A DNA stretch of 64,000 nt from Elgaria multicarinata webbii (Eukaryota; Chordata; Lepidosauria; Squamata; Anguidae): NCBI RefSeq assembly GCF_023053635.1, contig NC_086184.1, positions 13,004,379 through 13,068,378 of the forward strand. Reading direction: 5' to 3'. The first letter of the stretch is position 1. The number at the start of each line of letters is the position of its first letter. The position numbers were made by a program, and so were the translations under genes. Under the pieces are notes generated by a model. The model was given only the letters and a program-made list of their open reading frames with translations. It was not told where the DNA came from and made no database searches. Positions 38,607 through 50,324 of the stretch are shown here, in pieces.

Positions 38607-38966
38607 CTCCTCTTGCTCTTTGGGAAAATTAAGGTTTTCCTAATCATCCCTGAAAGTAACCAAAAAAAGCAACAAACTCTGGGCCGGCACACAGTGTTCT
38701 CGGTTGTCAGATATTACTCAATTTAAGCATAATAGCCCCATCAAGACAGTAGGAATTTTAACACAGAGGAAAGGCACAGTATTGCTGCAAAACTCCATTG
38801 TAGCTTGTAAATAAAGAGGCTGAAAAACAAAATAGCCTTGAGAATGCTGGATAAACAAAATCAAATAAAAGAGGTGAGGATATTTTTAGAATCACTGGAA
38901 AAACCATGTTTTTCAGATATTTCCCTCAGCATGTTTTCCAGCTAACTCAATACAAATCACAGTGTC

Positions 38967-39327
38967 TGGATTTAGCACTCTTCAAATAGCACTCTTCAAA
39001 TACATAAAAGGTTGTCACACAGAGGAGGGCCAGGATCTCTTCTCGATCCTCCCAGAGTGCAGGACACGGAATAACGGGCTCAAGTTACAGGAGGCCAGAT
39101 TCCGGAGGGACATAAGGAAAAACTTCCTGACTATTAGAGCAGTACAACAATGGAACCAGTTACCTAGGGAGGTTGTGGGCTCTCCCACACAAGAGGCCTT
39201 CAAGAGGCAGCTGGACAACCATCTGTCAGGGATGCTTTAGGGTGGATTCCTGCATTGAGCAGGGGGTTGGACTCGATGGCCTTGTAGGCCCCTTCCAACT
39301 CCGCTATTCAATGATTCTATGATTTGG
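38967..39327 (+). mobile_element. CR1-type LINE, 3' end
   Basis: Encodes [60 protein letters not shown], ending in the tail ATTCAATGATTCTATGATT. Confidence 0.9.
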
Positions 39328-39904
39328 TATGGTTACTGAATTAAGGATATTATTTCTGTGGATGGATAGCCCAGTCCTGAGCACATCCACACAGAAAATA
39401 AGAAAACAAGGCGTACAAGTGAACACAACAAATTAAAACAGCTGCAGTCCATTCAAACAGATAATAAGAGAAATTCCCAAATCCACATTTATGAAGTAAT
39501 GTATCAAATATGTTACCAGACCAAAACTTAAAGAAAACTTTAAAACATAAACAGCAGCAGAAACTGGATGACATAAGTTAGAAAGATAGACGGCCCTGGG
39601 GTAGGGGAGCACGAAAGGGGAAGTTACATGTTGGATTTTGTTCCTTTTCTTTTTATATTATATATTTAAGGGAAGACTAATTATATATAGCAAATTGTTT
39701 AAGATACACTTTTTTCCTTGTCTATTCCTTTCCTTTTCCTTTTTTTGTTTGTTTGTGGTTTGTTTTGTGAAAGTTTGTGTATTTTATTTTATTGTATGTA
39801 ATTTTAAATAATAACAATAATAATAATAATAATAATAGCAGCAGAAATGACACACAGCCAGGCAAACAAAGCAATAGAACCAATGCATTAAGATCTAACA
39901 AATC

Positions 39905-39985
39905 CTATGCATGTTTAGGCAGAAAAAAGTCCTCCTACAACTCCCAGGATTCCTCAGCCTGCCATTATTCACGTACAGATGGTTG
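39905..39985 (+). mobile_element. Half of the GCAATCCTATGCATG palindromic MITE
   Basis: CCTATGCATGTTTAGGCAGA then AAAAGTCCTCCTACAACTCCC. Confidence 0.55.
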
Positions 39986-40871
39986 GGATTTTCATCTGCC
40001 TTATTACTTCTCCAAGGCACCTTGTTGCCCGCTCCACCTCTGGAACAGGTCCATTTGGCCTAGACTGTCCCAGAATTGGAAAGGGCTCTTGTATTAGGCC
40101 CAGAACCTTGGGGACTTTTAGGACATCATCCCAAGGTAACAGGAAGGAACAGGAGGAAACTATATTTGTAACCTCTTGTGAGATTGCGTCCAATGCCTCT
40201 GACTCCACATCCTAGCACCATTGCAAGTGTGGCTGGTGGAGAGGTAAAACAGGAACCTCTTGATTGTGTCGTCAAGAGTGTGAAATTCCATTTGCCAGGA
40301 GACTCATTTGATAGGAGTTTACCCAGTCCAGTGGCTTCCAGATGTGTTGGCATTGTGGCATTCAACCACCAGGTTGAAGAAGGCTGCAACGGGCATTCCA
40401 GTGAGTTGCATCCAACAGGGTCTTCTCCTTCTATAACCCGACTCGATATTAGCATATCCATGCTCTGAGATTTCCTGAACCATGTGGATCACATGACGAG
40501 CCAGAATGACTAAAAGCTGACACATCAAGGGATTCAGAGGATGTCCTCAGATGTTTCCAGATTATCAGATGCCTGATTTCAACCCTGCATGTGAAGACAA
40601 ATGAAGACAACGCAGCAGTCTTACAAGCAGATGAATCCTGTGGCTTGGGGGGGTGGGGTTTGTGTACTTTGCTCCCAGGTTTGGATTGCTTAGGCGTCAA
40701 CCTTTTGGTACCTGAATGAAGCGGTCTGTGTGGAATTGCCTGCTTTGAAATGTACTGATTAAACAGGAGAGGGCAATAAAGACACAAATTCAGCCCCGGT
40801 GTTCAGTAACAATATGTTCATGCAAATATACGAGACACACAAGCTTCCAGGCAGTCTTTTGGGAAGAGGAG

Positions 40872-41178
40872 GAGTTGTCATACAGAGGAGGGCCAGGATC
40901 TCTTCTCAATCCTCCCAGAGTGCAGGACACGGAATAACGGGCTCAAGTTAAAGGAAGCCAGATTCCAGCTGGACATCAGGAAAAACTTCCTGACTGTTAG
41001 AGCAGTACAACAATGGAATCAGTTGCCTGGTGAGGTTGTGAGCTCTCCCACACTAGAGGCCTTCAAGAGGCAGCTGGACAACCACCTGTCAGGGATGCTT
41101 TAGGGTGGATTCCTGCATTGAGCAGGGGGTTGGACTCGATGGCCTTGTGGCCCCTTCCAACTCTGCTATTCTATGATT
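40872..41178 (+). mobile_element. CR1-type LINE, 3' end
   Basis: Nearly the same segment as 38967-39327: GTCATACAGAGGAGGGCCAG to the tail TGCTATTCTATGATTTTTC. Confidence 0.88.
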
Positions 41179-41179
41179 T

Positions 41180-41916
41180 TTCATGAGTAGGTGTCTTCTG
41201 GAGATGGCTTTTTGTATAATGACAAAAGAGGCAGCAGAAGCTCCAGCAGAAGAGAGCCCCCCCCCAAAAGGAAGGTGGGGGAGAGAAAAAAATGGGGCTG
41301 TTCACAAAACACACTAACCCACACTCATGTTGTCTGAACCCAGGATATTTTCCACAGGGTGGCTTGTTTCGTGAGAGTGCTGGGGATTGTTGGAGGTGGC
41401 TGCCAGTTAACCTCACCCCCTCCCGAATTTTCCATCAAGAAATAAGAACCTTATTGTTGCCTGTTCTGTGGGAGGTTGTTTCATCTTCCAAAAAAGGATC
41501 TTGGCATCTTGGAAAGTGTGACAATCCTCCTTCCTGCTGCCTCCCATCAGCAACTAAGCTTTCAGGGCACCTGGGGAGACAGAGAGCCTTGCTGTTGCTA
41601 AGCCCAGATTGCAAGAATAAAATAAAAATGGAGGTATAGGCCAGGATCCAAAGAATCACACAGCTAGGTAGCTCAGCATGCCCAAAGAGGCGTAGGACTT
41701 GAGTTACTTGAACAAACAGCCCTGCGTGCCACATGGAAAAACACTTCTGAAACTGCACGCCCTCCAATACGTCAATGTTGGAAGATGGCCACACTTGGAG
41801 CCCTTCTCACCTGATGCCAAAGATACTGTCTGACTGGATCCGACCCTCCCTTTACATTATACACTGCTGAAAGAACTACCCCAGGGGTGGTGAACTTCAG
41901 GCTGGAGGCCAAAACC
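41180..41916. other. Intergenic stretch with no recognised gene
   Basis: Only a small piece at 41305-41345 (TAACCCACACTCATGTTGTCTGAAC) related to 37545-37862. Confidence 0.5.
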
Positions 41917-42090
41917 TAGGGTGATCAGATGACAAGGAGGACAGGGCTCCTGCGTCTTTAATAGTTGTATTGAAAAGAGAATTTCAGCAGGTGCTGTTTA
42001 TATGCATGTAGCAACTGGTGAAATTCCCTCTTCATCACAACAGTTAAAGCTGCAGGAGCCCTGCCCTCTTTTGTATCTGGTCACACTAGA
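41917..42090. mobile_element. Short form of the TAGGGTGA(C/T)C foldback MITE
   Basis: 174 bp. Ends TAGGGTGATCAGATGACA and, reversed, TAGTGTGACCAGATACAA. Interior GACAGGGCTCCTGCGTCTTT..AACTGGTGAAATTCCC..ACAGTTAAAGCTGCAGGAGC equals one half of the roughly 320-bp copies. Confidence 0.8.
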
Positions 42091-42205
42091 GTGTTGGACT
42101 GGGCCTCCGGAGATCTGGGTTCGAGTCCCCACTCAGCCATGAAGCTCACTGGGTGACTCTGGCCCAGTATTTGCCCACTGCTATTGTATAGGATTGTTGC
42201 CTTAG
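42088..42205 (+). mobile_element. tRNA-derived SINE, 5'-clipped piece
   Basis: GAGTGTTGGACTGGGCCTCC, GGGTTCGAGTCCCCACTCAG (B-box-like), CTCACTGGGTGACTCTGGCC. Confidence 0.65.
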
Positions 42206-43185
42206 GGTGCTTATGGTGCCTTGAGAAGATGCTATCCTTAAAGGTGTCCTAAACATAATTTTAAATAAGTAAATCAAATTCCAGACCAACACCGGTGAAC
42301 TCTTCCATCTCTCTCTCCCCCCACCACTTAGCTGATTTGTTTGTGTGATTAAAAAAGAAAGACAGAAGCGATGAGAACACATGGGAGGGTTACAAATGGA
42401 AGATGACCCCTGTAAAATTTGGTGTTTGAGGCAGGGCAATTGCACAGTCTGAACCCCATCTGGAAGCAACCTTCTAGTAATAGAAAACAAGCCTCAACAG
42501 AGCAAAGCTCAGACTAATGAAAACCAATAAGACTTCTATTACTTTCATCTCAGGAAGGATTTACTCTTTAATCATTGGAATGCAGGGCCTTCTTAATGAG
42601 ACAGCTCATTCTCTTCCGACCATTACGCAGTGTTGTGGCTTATTGGCAATGAACTTAATAAGGCTGTTTATTGAAAAACATATATTACCAGGCAAGAATC
42701 AGACTGCAGAAGCAAGCTGCTTGCTTCCAAGGCAGAAATAACCTCATTAATGAAGAGGATTTTGTTTGTTTATTTAAAAGATGTCGTACATATGCTGCAG
42801 GAATGTCACTCACCTTGGGGTGGGGGAAACATGACCTCTTTTCTGCACAAACTGCATTTCTTGGGTTCCATGTTTTTGTCACTCCCTTGGGCAGAGGTGT
42901 TGAACCTCCAGTCTGTGGGCCAAATCTGAAGTGCCTAAGGTCCCAGTCCAGCCCTCTGGGGTTCCCTAGATTGGTGGTCTTCAAGTGGTCCAGATCCAAG
43001 GCCCACCTCAGACTCCTGACCTGCAACATGGCCCCCACTTTCACAATTGCCCAACATAGTGGAAATAGCTTTGCCATGACACATCTGGATTGATCTCGCA
43101 ACCCAATTTTGGGTCTTGCTCCACCAGTTGAAGACCACTACCCTAGATGACTACTCCACATCCACTTTCCCCCAACCACTTATTG
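42206..43185. other. Intergenic stretch with no recognised gene
   Basis: Only a short GTGTTGAACCTCCAGTCTGT piece (42893-42965) of the 14629-14905 family is identifiable. Confidence 0.5.
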
Positions 43186-43499
43186 TAGGGTGACCATAAG
43201 GAAAGGGCTTCTGTATCTTTAACAGTTGTATAGAAAAGGGAATTTCTGAAGGTGCCATCTGTATGCATGCAGCACCCAGTGAAATTCCCTCTTCATCACA
43301 ACAGTTAAAAGTTTCAGGAGCCCTGCCCTCTTGACCAGATCCAAAAGAGTGCAGGGCTCCTGCAACTTTAACAGTTGTGATGAAGAAGGAATTTCACTGG
43401 GTGCTGCATGCATACAGATGGCACCTGCTGCAATTCCCCTTTCTATACAGCTGTTAAAAGATACAGGAGCCCTGTTCTCTTTTCCATGTGGTCACCCTT
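43186..43499. mobile_element. Foldback MITE, long form (variant subfamily)
   Basis: 314 bp, TAGGGTGACCATAAGGAA at left, mirrored by CCATGTGGTCACCC at right. Arms are inverted over almost the whole length. Central bases differ from the other long copies. Confidence 0.8.
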
Positions 43500-43664
43500 T
43501 GCACCCATGCTTTACTGTGGCCATTGCATACTTCGTCCAAAAGTTATAGCCCCACCTGGAACCTTCTCTGTGGTTCTAGGTATTTCTAGAGCTTGATTCG
43601 GATGTTCCCCCTCCTGCAATGACAACCCTATGAGGGATGCCAACCGCGTGAATGGGGACAGTGC

Positions 43665-43983
43665 TAGGGTGACCCTATGAAAAGGAGGACCGGGCTCCTG
43701 TATCTTTAACAGTTGTATTGAAAAGGGAATTTCATCAGGTGTCATCTGTATATATGGAGAACTTGGTGAAATTCCCTCTCCATCACAACAGTTAAAGCTG
43801 CAGGTGCCCTGCCCTCTTTTAAATCTGGTCACTCTAGTATAGCTCCTGCACTTTAACTGTTGTGATGCAGAGGGAATTTCACAAGGTTCTCCATATAAAC
43901 AAATGACACCTGCTGAAATTCCCTTTTCTATGCAACTGTTAAAGATACAGGAGCCCTGTCCTCCTTTTCATAGGGTCACCCTA
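43665..43983. mobile_element. Foldback MITE, long form
   Basis: 319 bp with TAGGGTGACCCTATGAAAAG at both inverted ends. Flanked by GACAGTGC (43657-43664) and GACAATGC (43984-43991), an 8-bp duplication with one change, as hAT elements make. Confidence 0.88.
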
Positions 43984-44244
43984 GACAATGCTAGACCTAC
44001 CCCCTATGTTGTACCCCCATTACCAGCTTCCATGCACAGGAGGGGGAAACATCTGAAATGGGGAGCTTGCTTTACATATGTAGGCTTCCTATGCAATCTA
44101 GAACCCTGACCCTGCAGGGTTCTAGATCCTGCACCTATAGCGCAGGCTGCCCACTTCAGAAGTTCCTCCTCCAATAGATGGAAGGCAACAAGAAACAGGA
44201 CAAAGAGGGGTGGGGGCAGCTCTTACAGACCCATTCTCCTCCCT

Positions 44245-44410
44245 CCCTTCATATACAATCGATATTGTTTTTAAATCGATATTGTTTTTATGCTTTTGAT
44301 GGTTTTTAAAATTTTGTATATCTGTTTTTAATGTTCATTGTTTTTAACTTTTGTAAACCGCCCAGAGAGCTTTGGCTATGGGGTGGTATATAAATGTAAT
44401 GAATAAATAT
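44245..44410 (+). mobile_element. L2-type LINE tail
   Basis: TTTTGTAAACCGCCCAGAGAGC..GGTATATAAATGTAATGAATAA; a short AATCGATATTGTTTTTA duplication precedes it. Confidence 0.75.
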
Positions 44411-44727
44411 ATTCTTTCCTGTTGCTTCTCACCACCATCTTCCTCCCTTCCTTCTGTTCCCTTTCCTATTTCAAACTTTAAAGCTTAAGACCTACGGGGC
44501 AGGGACCTCCCTCTTTGCTCTTACTCTGTAATGCACTGAAGGTCTTTCTCATTCTGCTTCGGGGGAGATCTATGAAAAAGAGAAATTCTGCAGAAAAAAA
44601 ACATTGATGCTTTAGTCCCACCAACAAAGGATTGTAACCTTCTTGCATTGAACAGAAGAGAGGATGGATGTCACCAGCATGATTTGAAAAGCTAGGTGGC
44701 CCCCTAGTGGCAGTAATAATTAAAGGA

Positions 44728-44875
44728 ACTAATGGTGCAATCCCATGGATGTTTAGACAGAAAAAAAGTACTACAAGTCCTAGCATTCCAGCTTTAGGCT
44801 GGCTGGGGAATGCTGGGTGTTATAGGACTTTTTTTTTTTTTGCTGTTCAAACATCCATAGGATTGCACCCAGTGA
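44728..44875. mobile_element. Palindromic MITE, complete (GGTGCAATCCTATGGATG)
   Basis: TGGTGCAATCCCATGGATGT at left, mirrored by ACATCCATAGGATTGCACCC at right; CTAGCATTCC..GGAATGCTGG in the middle. Confidence 0.8.
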
Positions 44876-45045
44876 AGTCTTGTGACACCTTAAAGGTTAA
44901 CACATTTATTCTTTATTTTTTATTTTATTTTTTTATTTATTTAAGGATTTTTATGCCGCCATTCAGCCAAAAAAGGCTCTCATGGCGGCTTACAAAAGTA
45001 TTTCTTGACTTTCATGGGCTATCGTCCACTTCATCAGATACATGG
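44875..45045 (-). mobile_element. Retroelement relic with hammerhead-like core, split by a repeat tail
   Basis: Reversed: CTGATGA (45037-45031), stem GTGGAC../..GCCCAT, GAAAGTC (45013-45007), and after an inserted LINE/SINE-like tail (about 44925-45003) TTAACCTTTAAGGTGTCACAAGAC. Same order as 24300-24402. Confidence 0.6.
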
Positions 45046-45118
45046 AGTATTATGGGGAGTTTTCAGGTTTCTACTCAGTACATAAGTTGGTTTTTGTTGG
45101 GAACAGAACAGTAAACAG

Positions 45119-45778
45119 TAGGAGTGTGCACGGACCCCCCGCTCCGCCCTGCGGGCAAATCCAAAAATTTCGGATCGGCCCGCTCCGCTCCGCCCATTCT
45201 CCGCTCCTCTTCGCCGCGGAGCTCCGGCTCTGAATCGGAGCTCCACAGTGGAGGGGAGTGGTGCCAGGTAAGGCCGGGAGAGGAGGGCGGGGGGGCGGGT
45301 TACCGGGCCCTGCCGCTGTTGCCGCCCGTGCGGCGACGGCGGCAGAGCCCGATAAGGGACCAAGGGGGAGGGGGGCCTTACCTGCCTCCGTCCGCGGTCC
45401 GTTGGCTTCTTCAATTGAGCCCGCGGTTCAACCAGGAAGTCTGGGCCGCATGCGGCCCAGACTTCCTGGTTGAACTGCGGGCTCAATTGAAGAAGCCAAC
45501 AGACCGCGGACGGAGGCAGGTAAGGGAGAGGAGGGTTTTTTTTCCGGGCCCTGCCACTGTCGCCGCATGGACGACAGCGACAGCAGCAGGGCCCGGTAAA
45601 CCCCACTTTCCTTTCCGGCGGAGCTCCGGATCGAGGCGAAGGATCCGCCTTCACCTCAATCCTCTTCGCCACGCTCCGCCGGCCCCCCAATCCGCTTCGC
45701 CTCCGCCTTAAGGGGAGGCGAAGCCCCCCCGCTCCGCTTCTAATTCGCCGGTCCGATTAGAAGCAGAGCACATCCGTA
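45119..45778. mobile_element. GC-rich foldback element, hAT-like, copy 2 (longest)
   Basis: 660 bp. Ends TAGGAGTGTGCACGGACC and, reversed, TACGGATGTGCTCTGC. Exact 8-bp target duplication GTAAACAG at 45111-45118 and 45779-45786. Contains a 148-bp palindrome (45377-45524). Open frames on both strands are by-products of GC-rich symmetry; no transposase. Confidence 0.9.
45377..45524. repeat. 148-bp palindrome inside the foldback element
   Basis: Two 74-bp arms meet at 45450/45451 with 72 of 74 positions complementary and no spacer. Begins CTTACCTGCCTCCGTCCGCG. Confidence 0.92.
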
Positions 45779-46344
45779 GTAAACAGTAAAGCCAGAAGGA
45801 AAGTAATTGCAGAAAGTGACAGTCACATTTATTACAATGCTTTTAAGTTCCTTCTGACCTCACTCTTTACAATCCTCCAATGTAATTTATATTAGCCTGA
45901 AACTTTTGATAACACTGTTAATAAGGCAATTGTCACTGTCACTACTTGCTGCATTGAATTTCCTTTTGGCCCCAGCGTTTACAATCTTCTCTCCCGTGCG
46001 CTCATCCACCCCATATGCATAAAAACCTGAAACGCTCCATGCCGTCTCGTGCACCATTTCATGACAGCTTATGCCGGAATAAACGTGTTAAATCTTCAAA
46101 ATGCCACAAGTCTCTTCGTGGTTTATTCGGGTTTACTCAGAAGCAAGACACACCGACATCAATGGGACTTCCTGCTGTGTGCAGGTGTTTAGTAAGCTCC
46201 AGCTTACTATGCATAGTAATTTGGGATCGTAACCCCGTTGAGCAAAATAAGGAAGGACAATGCAATCCGACACGTGTCTACGCAGGAGGGAGTCCCATTT
46301 AGTTCAATGGGACTTACCCTGTCCCTAGCAAGTGTGCTCAGGAT

Positions 46345-46805
46345 TGGAACCTAGCGGTACATCTAGGGGTGAGCATATTACCCCAACATTAAAATCACTC
46401 CACTGGCTGCCAATTAGTTTCCAGGCAAAGTACAAAGTGTTGGTCATTACTTTGAAAGCCCTCAATGGTTTGGGTCCAGGTTACCTGCGGGATCGCCTTC
46501 TCCCATATAGTCCGCCCCGCACACTCAGGTCCTCTGGGGTGAACTTACTTCAGTCAGCTAAAACTAGGCTGACATCAGTTTCCCAGAGGGCCTTTTCTTC
46601 TGTCGCCCCCAGATTGTGGAATAGCCTGCCAGAAGAGATTCATAAAATTAACTCTCTGTGTGATTTTAAGGCAGCTTTAAAGACTAGTCTTTTCTGGCAG
46701 GCCTATCCAGATCAATGTTAAATCATGAATTTTTAAGATGTATTGATTCCTATTCTAATGTTGTTCCCCACCTCGATCCAAAGGGAGAGGCGGGTAAGAA
46801 CTAAA
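46345..46805 (+). mobile_element. L2-like LINE, 3' fragment
   Basis: Encodes SLHWLPISFQAKYKVLVITL, GLGPGYLRDRLLPYSPPRTL, SQRAFSSVAPRLWNSLPEEI; tail CCCCACCTCGATCCAAAGGG, then (ATT)n to 46843. A 129-codon frame is open. Tail differs from the GCCCAGAGAGC type, so a separate subfamily. Confidence 0.85.
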
Positions 46806-46807
46806 TA

Positions 46808-46844
<37 letters not shown>

Positions 46845-47150
46845 TAGGGTGACCATATGAAAAGGAGGACAGGGCTCCTGTATCTTTAACAGTTTCATAG
46901 AAAAGGGCATTTCTGCAGGTGTCATTTGTTTATATGGAGAATCTGGTGAAATTCCCTCCATCACAACAGTTAAAGCTGCAGGTGCCCTGCCCTCTTTTAA
47001 AATGGTCACTCTAGTATAGTTCCTGCAGCTTTAACTGTTGTGATGAAGAGGGAATTTCACCATGTTCTCCATATACAAATGACACCTGCTGAAATCCCCT
47101 TTTCTATGCAACTGTTAAAGATACAGGAGCCCTGTCCTTTTCATATGGTC
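46845..47150. mobile_element. Foldback MITE, long form, right tip missing
   Basis: TAGGGTGACCATATGAAAAG at left; the right side stops at CTTTTCATATGGTC before the last bases, where the (CTT)n run begins. Confidence 0.82.
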
Positions 47151-47240
47151 TCTTCTTCTTCTTCTTCTTCTTCTTCTTCTTCTTCTTCTTCCTCTTCCTC
47201 TTCCTCTTCCTCTTCCTCTTCCTCCTCCTCCTCCTCCTCT
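47151..47240. repeat. Microsatellite (TTC)n / (CTCTTC)n / (CTC)n
   Basis: About 90 bp of pyrimidine triplets 400 bp upstream of SHCBP1. Confidence 0.95.
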
Positions 47241-47244
47241 TCCA

Positions 47245-47390
47245 CGTGTCTACTCAGGACACAATCTCCCTTGAGCTCAATGGCTCTTACACTACTGCTT
47301 TATAACGGTTTTGAAAACTGTTCCGGCCCAGGACACATTCCATATACCGTTTTCAAAGTGTTATATCCTGCTTGGCGTAGACCCGCGCGA
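47245..47390. mobile_element. Decayed MITE (TATCCTGCTTGGCGTAGA end)
   Basis: TAACGGTTTTGAAAACTGTT..CCGTTTTCAAAGTGTTATATCCTGCTTGGCGTAGA; related to 48240-48435. It abuts the SHCBP1 promoter. Confidence 0.55.
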
Positions 47391-47439
47391 CTCCTGCCTC
47401 CCTCCGGGATAGAACCTTTGGGCACCGCCCGAGTGTCTC

Positions 47440-47633
47440 AACGTTCCAGAAACCCCCTTTCCCGCTTGCCGATTGGCTCCGCGGCATCCGGAGTCTCCCT
47501 CTTCGGACCAATCGCGTCTTCCTGGCGCCTGACGTAAAGGGAGGGAGGCTCACCGCCCGGGAAGGTTTGAAATTTGCAACGGAGGCTCGTCGACCGGTGC
47601 GCGGGCGGCGGGCTGGCTGGCTGGAGGAGTGCG
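47440..47633 (+). promoter_or_regulatory. SHCBP1: SHCBP1 promoter and 5' UTR with two CCAAT boxes and a CHR-like motif
   Basis: GC- and CpG-rich. Holds an inverted CCAAT box (ATTGG 47472-47476), a direct CCAAT box (47508-47512), a CRE-like TGACGTAA (47530-47537) and TTTGAA (47566-47571), a cell-cycle homology region motif. Two NF-Y sites upstream of a CHR is the layout of many G2/M genes bound by DREAM/MuvB; mammalian SHCBP1 is known to be proliferation-linked. Transcription start not determined. Confidence 0.6.
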
Positions 47634-47904
47634 ATGGACGAGCCCACCGGAGAAGGCGGAGCTGCGGGAGCAACGCTGGCTGAACAGCGGCCCGGATCGC
47701 CGCTGCCGGTGGAGACGGCGCCGGTAGAGCCCCTCAGCGTGCCAAGGAGAGGCGAGGCGGCGGCACCGCCCGAGAACCGACCAGAGGAGACGGTGAAGGC
47801 CGCGGTGGTAGAAGAAAGGGACCAAGAGGGCGGCGAGCAGGGAAGGGAACCTTTGCACCCTGCGCCGGCTGAGCCGCAGGAAACAGGAGAGGATGTTCAA
47901 CTAG
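47634..47904 (+). CDS. SHCBP1: SHCBP1 coding exon 1
   Basis: Starts MDEPTGEGG and ends GEDVQL plus one base. The only frame-keeping donor is GC: AG|GCACGT at 47903-47910. A GT six bases on would shift the frame into a stop in exon 2. Low-complexity product. Confidence 0.85.
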
Positions 47905-50241
47905 GCACGTATTTGTTTGTTCCTTCTTCTTTCCCCCCAGATCCATGGTTTTGTTACATTTCGAAACCGCCCTTCCTCTCGAGGAGCTCAGGAAGGAGGA
48001 TGTTATCTTTCCACACCCTATTTTTTTTAAAAAATATATCCTCACAACAACCCTGTGAGGTAGGCTAGGCTGAGAGTTTAGAATTAGTTTAAGGCCTTTT
48101 GGTGAACTTGGGGACTGAGTGGGGGATTGGGATCAGTGTCTCCCCAGTCCTGTTCTGGTGCTCTGCCCACCACATCGCACTGGTTTCCCTCTTGGGGATT
48201 GTAGGATGGAACTGCTAGGCAGGATCTACTGCTAGGCAGGATCTACTGCTAGGCAGGATCTACACTATTGCTTATAACGGTTTATAATGGTTTTGACAAC
48301 TGGGCAGGATCTACACTACCGCTTTAAAACGGTTTATAACAGTAGTGACAATTGTTGGGGCCCAGGATACACTCCAGATGCAGTCTTCAAAACGTTTTCA
48401 AAGGGTTGTATCCTGCTTGGTGTAGATCTGGCCTAGTAGTCTGGATTCAAACTTGCAAAGTTCATAGAATCATAGAACCATAGAATAGTAGAGTTGGAAG
48501 GGGCCTACAAGGCCATTGAGTCCAACCCCCTGCTCAATGCAGAAATCCACCTTAAAGCATCCCTGACAGATGGTTGTCCAGCTGTGTCATGGAATCCCTT
48601 TCAACTCTGTATCCATTTGGAATAAGTTGCACTTCCTGGTTCTGTGCTAACAATGGCAATACTGGGTTTCTGCCTTGCCTTCCAAAGGAAGTTCTGGGGG
48701 CCGAGGCTACAATTGCACTGAAAACTCTTCAAACTACCTGGACTATGTAGTTCTGATAGGGGTGGGCTGTCTCCAATCTTCTTCATTTTATACTAGAATC
48801 CTTGCTGGCTTGCAGATGAGAGACAGATCGCTCTGTCTTGGGCCGGCCCTACCATTTGACAGAGTAAGGCAGCCAACTAAAGCTGCTAATTTTCATTGTC
48901 ATTAAAGGACAGCAAATTGTTTGTTTGCTTGTTGTTGTTGTTCTTGTCAGGGAGGGGAAAAGATGCTTGTGGGATTTTCTGACCTAGATGCCAAAAATAA
49001 CTGGACCAGCCCAGGGTGCTATGCACTGTGATTTGGGAGGAGGGGGGACCATTTGGTGTTCTTCCTCAGGCGGTAAAATGTCTTGGGCTGGCTCTGACCC
49101 TGTCCCCTGCCCGTCTTCTCTGTTTTGCTGCTTGCTGTGGAGGAAAAGGCTTTCTTTCTTCCATGGCTAGCATAGGAACTAAGCAGGGTGGTAGAAGAGG
49201 ATTGGAGTAATCCGTGCCTCCCCTACCTGCTCGCTCACTCGCCTGGATATAATGCCTGGTCACCTATGGCGATCAGGTGAGCTGTTAAATACAAGGCTGC
49301 TTTAAAGCCCTGGCCAGTCTAGGATCAGGGTACTTGCAGTACTGTCTGCTTTCTTATAAGTATCTCTGGATCTTTAGATTGTCATTGCAGGCTCTGCCTT
49401 CTGTGGTAAAAGGTGTGGCTACTAGGGGCAGGACCTTCTCAGTAGTGGCCCCTCAGTTGTGGATCATCTTCCCCATGTCTGTTTATCTAGCGCCCAATCT
49501 AATGGCGTTTTGGTTCTACTGTTAACAGTTTTGATGATTTCTACCATGAAATTATTATATTCCACTAGTTTATTATTGTGGTGCTTTGTTAGTTAATTTT
49601 AGTGTTTTTAATGGTGTTGTAAACTGCCTCCCATTTTCCAGTAGTAAGCATTTCTTTGAAAGGTGCCCCCCACTAACTTACTTAATAAAATGCTGGAATG
49701 TCATGGGGTGCAAGCATTTTAATAAGATAGTGGGGACACCTTTTGGAGAAATGCTTACGATCGCAACATGATGTGTTGTTGTTGTTATTGTTATTATTAT
49801 TATTATTAATAATAATAATAATTTCTGTTCCCTAACATTGCTCTGTTACACAGTTATTCGCAATGGGAACTACAACCTCAAAAGTTGTATGCCTTGTACT
49901 TTAACAGCTGGCACGGGCGTGTGCTGAAACTAGAATTGTGTACAAAGGGCCTCTCAACCGTCACTATCCTATTTGTGAATACACAGAGAGAAGTATTCTC
50001 ACAGCTCCTGTGGAGTAGGGTTCACCATTACCAGCGGCAGTAGCACGGCATCTCCACCCACCCCTGTGTTTGTGTGTTCTTCTCCTGCAAGGGGCAGCAG
50101 CAATCACCTTGGCCTCCCTCCCCCCCCCCCCCCCCGTTTCACATCCTCTGCACTGCCCTATACCTATTGTCATTCCAGGCAGCCAAAAGCTCCCTACCAC
50201 CACCACCGAGAATATTTGGAGAAAACTCTGTTGAAGTGACT

Positions 50242-50281
<40 letters not shown>

Positions 50282-50286
50282 AGTGA

Positions 50287-50324
<38 letters not shown>

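Noticed and set aside
45034-45711. Overlapping open frames of about 195-218 codons on both strands
   Set aside because: They lie within the GC-rich, palindromic foldback element, are Pro/Arg/Gly-rich, mirror each other and resemble no transposase; stop-free runs are expected from base composition.
47905-47915. GT at 47909 as the SHCBP1 exon 1 donor
   Set aside because: It would add five bases (GCACG... boundary), break the reading frame and give a stop at the start of exon 2; the GC donor keeps the frame and the homologous join.
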